Both the position numbers and the translations under genes were made by a program. The notes below the pieces were generated by a model. That model searched no databases. It saw only the letters and a program-made list of their open reading frames with translations, and was not told where the DNA came from. From NCBI GenBank assembly GCA_003427395.1, contig BFEA01000012.1, forward strand, positions 3,464,803-3,495,273: 30,471 nt of DNA, in the 5' to 3' direction. Shown in pieces: positions 28,218 to 30,471 of this stretch. The stretch's first letter is position 1; each line of letters starts with the position of its first letter. This DNA comes from Chara braunii. Lineage: Eukaryota > Streptophyta > Charophyceae > Charales > Characeae.

Positions 28218-28699
28218 AACCCCTAACCCTTTTATTAATGACATGATTCTTTGACTGTTTTGGTGTTGATCAGCATTGAAACTCTTCTCGATGGTTGATA
28301 ATCACCACATACCTGTAATGATGTTGTTTATCCGAAGACAAGGGGAGGTGACGGTTGTCGATACACGCACAAGCTGTAGCACATACTGTGAATAACATAT
28401 GGATTTGCTGATTTCTCTCTAGTATGTACCACTTGCGAAGAAGAGATTATGAAAAAGAGTCGTTCACCATGGTTTACACTTTAGCCATTAACCAACTAGT
28501 TTATCGCACGATAAAAACTGATGGTGACGATTGTCAACTAATCAACGAATGAGACAATCAACCATCTACTTAATGACTTACGTGCTATGAAAAACCCGTT
28601 GACGCATCTGCGGGGCCGAGCTCAGAGGGCGGACGTATTCACGGTCGCCTCCGCGGATTTTACCAGATTTTTCCTGAATTAAATAATAGGCCAAAAAAA

Positions 28700-28758
28700 A
28701 TAAAAAAATATGGGGTTGTAGGGAATTTTAGGCTCTACAACCCCCTATTTTTTTTTTT
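28700..28758. repeat. Hairpin with ~20-bp arms
   Basis: Left arm A-run plus TATGGGGTTGTAG, right arm CTACAACCCCCTA plus T-run, loop about 12 bases. Confidence 0.85.
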
Positions 28759-28999
28759 TGGAATCCGACTTTGTTTATGATTTTTTCAAAATAAAAAACT
28801 AAATTCAATTTAAAGAAAAAAAACAATATAAAGAAAAGCTGGATTTTTTTTTGTCATTTTTTATCATCAGATATATGGTCCCTGAGTTCACCTGTATTTT
28901 TTAGAATTGAATTTCTGTTTTTTGCAGGGGTATGAGGTGTTTTAGAAAAATAAAGATGCAAAATTTGAAAATAAATAAACAAAAAACTTGAAAAAAAAA

Positions 29000-29039
29000 G
29001 GTTTGATTGATTGATTGATTGCAAGTGTGGGTGTGTGTG

Positions 29040-29087
<48 letters not shown>

Positions 29088-29140
29088 CGCGCCGAGGAAA
29101 GCTGCGCGGCGCAGGGAGGTGCGTGGGAGCTGCGTGCGCG

Positions 29141-29192
<52 letters not shown>

Positions 29193-29289
29193 GCACGCGC
29201 CGGGGAGCTGCGCGGAGGTGCTGCGCGGGTGCGTGTGCCGGGCAGCGTGCGGGTGTGTGCGCGTGGCAGCGTGCGGGAGCTGCACGCGT

Positions 29290-29344
<55 letters not shown>

Positions 29345-29360
29345 GCGTGCACGCACGCAC

Positions 29361-29398
<38 letters not shown>

Positions 29399-29423
29399 CA
29401 TCAATCGATCGATCGATCCATCG

Positions 29424-29493
<70 letters not shown>

Positions 29494-29525
29494 GGCGGGG
29501 GCGGGGCGACCTCGCCCCCCCCAAT

Positions 29526-29568
<43 letters not shown>

Positions 29569-29574
29569 CGGAAA
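29000..29574 (+). repeat. Compound microsatellite cluster
   Basis: In order: (TTGA)n, (TG)n, GC-rich spacer, (CG)n(GA)n, GC-rich spacer, (CG)n(GA)n again, then (AATC)n with ATCG variants, a G/C block and more (AATC)n. The (CG)n(GA)n plus spacer unit is duplicated (about 29134-29195 and 29286-29345). Frames through it encode Arg-Glu, Ile-Asn-Gln-Ser and similar repeats and are rejected as genes. Confidence 0.95.
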
Positions 29575-29848
29575 AAAAAAAAAAGGCATTTTTTATTTTT
29601 TTCAATTTCGTTGCATTTCGCCCATACCCCCCCAACCAAAAGTTGATCTTTTGCGTTTTTTTTTTGTGGGGGGGGGTGGGGCCGGGGATGCGCTGCCACG
29701 TGGCGTCTCCCGATTTCCCAAAGTCATTCTCCGGCGACCGCCACATGGCTTCAAAGCCGCGCGTCCGCGTGGACGCGTCCGCGGGGTCGACGGACTAGCC
29801 GCGTTTGCGGCTTCGGCCGCGGATGGCCGCCGTCTAGGGGGATTCATA

Positions 29849-29893
29849 ACTTACGTGGTGTCATATGAACTTGTGGCATTGAAAAAACGGATA
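29849..29893 (-). repeat. Distal remainder of the segmental duplication
   Basis: ACTTACGTGGTGTCA and GAACTTGTGGCATTGAAAAA match 4766-4808. Homology ends after AAACGGA. The following 29894-30146 holds a poly(T) at 30101-30120 and no supported gene. Confidence 0.75.
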
Positions 29894-30146
29894 GTAGGAG
29901 CGCGTTCTCACTTGGATTGGGAGGAGGAAGCTCGTTCAAGTGCGAGCATGCGGAAGGAACTGCGACAACCTCTTTGCTCCGATTAGTTGACGGGCTCACT
30001 GTACAGGGGAAGGCAGCTGCAATGAAATGACGGTGGCGATCGTGGTGCTGTTTTGGTTCTCTGTATGGTTGTATTCGCACCGCTTTTGCTCAATAATAAG
30101 TTTTTTTTTTTTTTTTTTTTCTCCCGTAAACACACCCGTCGCCGCC

Positions 30147-30345
30147 GGTGCTAGGGGTGCTGGTAACAGCAGAAACTGCTAGCACCTGGGGAGGGCTCCA
30201 TCTATTGGTGGGGAGCAGCACCTGCTGGAAACCGGGTCCAGCATCCCTTACATAGAGTTCAAATCACATTGAATCGCATCAGGAAAAAAGTGTGGTACAT
30301 TCCTGCCAGCATTGATTACCCTGGGTCCCAGGGGATTGACTGAGC
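30147..30345 (+). repeat. Dispersed structured repeat R4, copy 3
   Basis: It matches 7903-8095. The hairpin arms are GGTGCTAG (30147-30154) and CTAGCACC (30179-30186). A second small stem, GCTGG/CCAGC, lies in TGCTGGAAACCGGGTCCAGC. Conserved tail CAGCATTGATT and GGGGATTGACTG. Confidence 0.7.
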
Positions 30346-30471
30346 AAGAGGTTGGGAGGAAGGGGAAACTGCTTCAGTTGTCGAGCCCCGGCCCCGGGGC
30401 CCCGGCGGGGCTCCGGGGGTCCGGGGGTGGGCACCCCTGACCCCGGCTCCGGACCCCCCCCCCCAAAAAAA
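30346..30471. other. GC-rich end of the window
   Basis: Runs of CCGG and GGGGTCC with poly(C) and poly(A) at the end. No feature can be assigned, and it may be repeat or assembly edge. Confidence 0.4.

Larger units (their letters stand above)
28585..29848. mobile_element. 1264-bp insertion with 9-bp target-site duplication (Mutator-like?)
   Basis: ACTTACGTG occurs at 28576-28584 and 29849-29857, and the segmental duplicate at 4766-4774 has the single empty site ACTTATGTG. The left end reads CTATGAAAAACCCGTTGACG; the right end on the opposite strand reads TATGAATCCCCCTAGACGGC, a weak terminal inverted repeat. A 9-bp duplication is typical of Mutator-like elements, but no transposase is present. 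The cargo is a strong hairpin at 28700-28758, long compound microsatellites (29000-29570) and a GC-rich right end. Confidence 0.65.

Noticed and set aside
28211-28228. Telomere-like CCCTAACCCCTAACCCT
   Set aside because: Only about two degenerate units; the paralogue at 4346-4365 reads CCTAACACCTAACAC, so this is part of the duplicated flank and not a telomere-array relic.
29011-29986. Plus-strand frames of 211-323 codons
   Set aside because: Composed almost wholly of TG, CG, GA and AATC repeats, which stay open in all three frames because their periods give no stops.

Overview
The window is nuclear DNA of a eukaryote with a repeat-rich genome. Most of it is decayed transposable elements, dispersed repeats and microsatellites. 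A plant-type U6 snRNA relic, Penelope-like reverse transcriptase and GIY-YIG remnants, and very abundant (GA)n, (TG)n and (AATC)n tracts suggest a streptophyte alga such as Chara. The organism is inferred, not proven. Two dispersed repeats and one segmental duplication recur at both ends of the window. I see no rRNA, intact tRNA, operon or CRISPR array.

Layout, left to right. (1) 1-4808: a ~440 bp repeat, a small tandem repeat, and the only long open frame (1040-4093, minus, 1017 codons), a putative multipass membrane protein. (2) 4809-7630: small palindromic elements, an acidic low-complexity frame, and a chimeric U6 snRNA retropseudogene with a 14-bp target-site duplication. (3) 7631-12913: (GA)n-anchored repeats and a broken retroelement on the minus strand: an SR-rich ORF, a SAP-like/acidic ORF, then a frameshifted GIY-YIG nuclease domain. 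(4) 12914-23980: the central object, an ~11 kb element with ~1.6-1.7 kb direct terminal repeats and minus-strand coding. Both repeats carry a hammerhead-ribozyme-like motif. Read on the minus strand it has a Gag-like/coiled-coil region, a coiled-coil tail-anchored ORF, an unknown ORF with one TAG, and a reverse transcriptase broken by stops and frameshifts whose catalytic YxDD has become YMND. Two hAT-like non-autonomous elements are nested in it. (5) 23981-26464: further copies of the dispersed repeats. (6) 26465-29893: a decayed paralogue of the 5' part and upstream region of the membrane-protein gene. It is interrupted by a 1.26 kb insertion with a 9-bp target duplication whose empty site is preserved in the first copy. 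(7) 29894-30471: a structured dispersed repeat and GC-rich sequence.

No gene set here forms a host pathway. The biologically coherent unit is the central retroelement. Its terminal repeats with ribozyme relics, extra ORFs and Penelope-like RT are best explained as a large multi-ORF Penelope-like element, now inactive.
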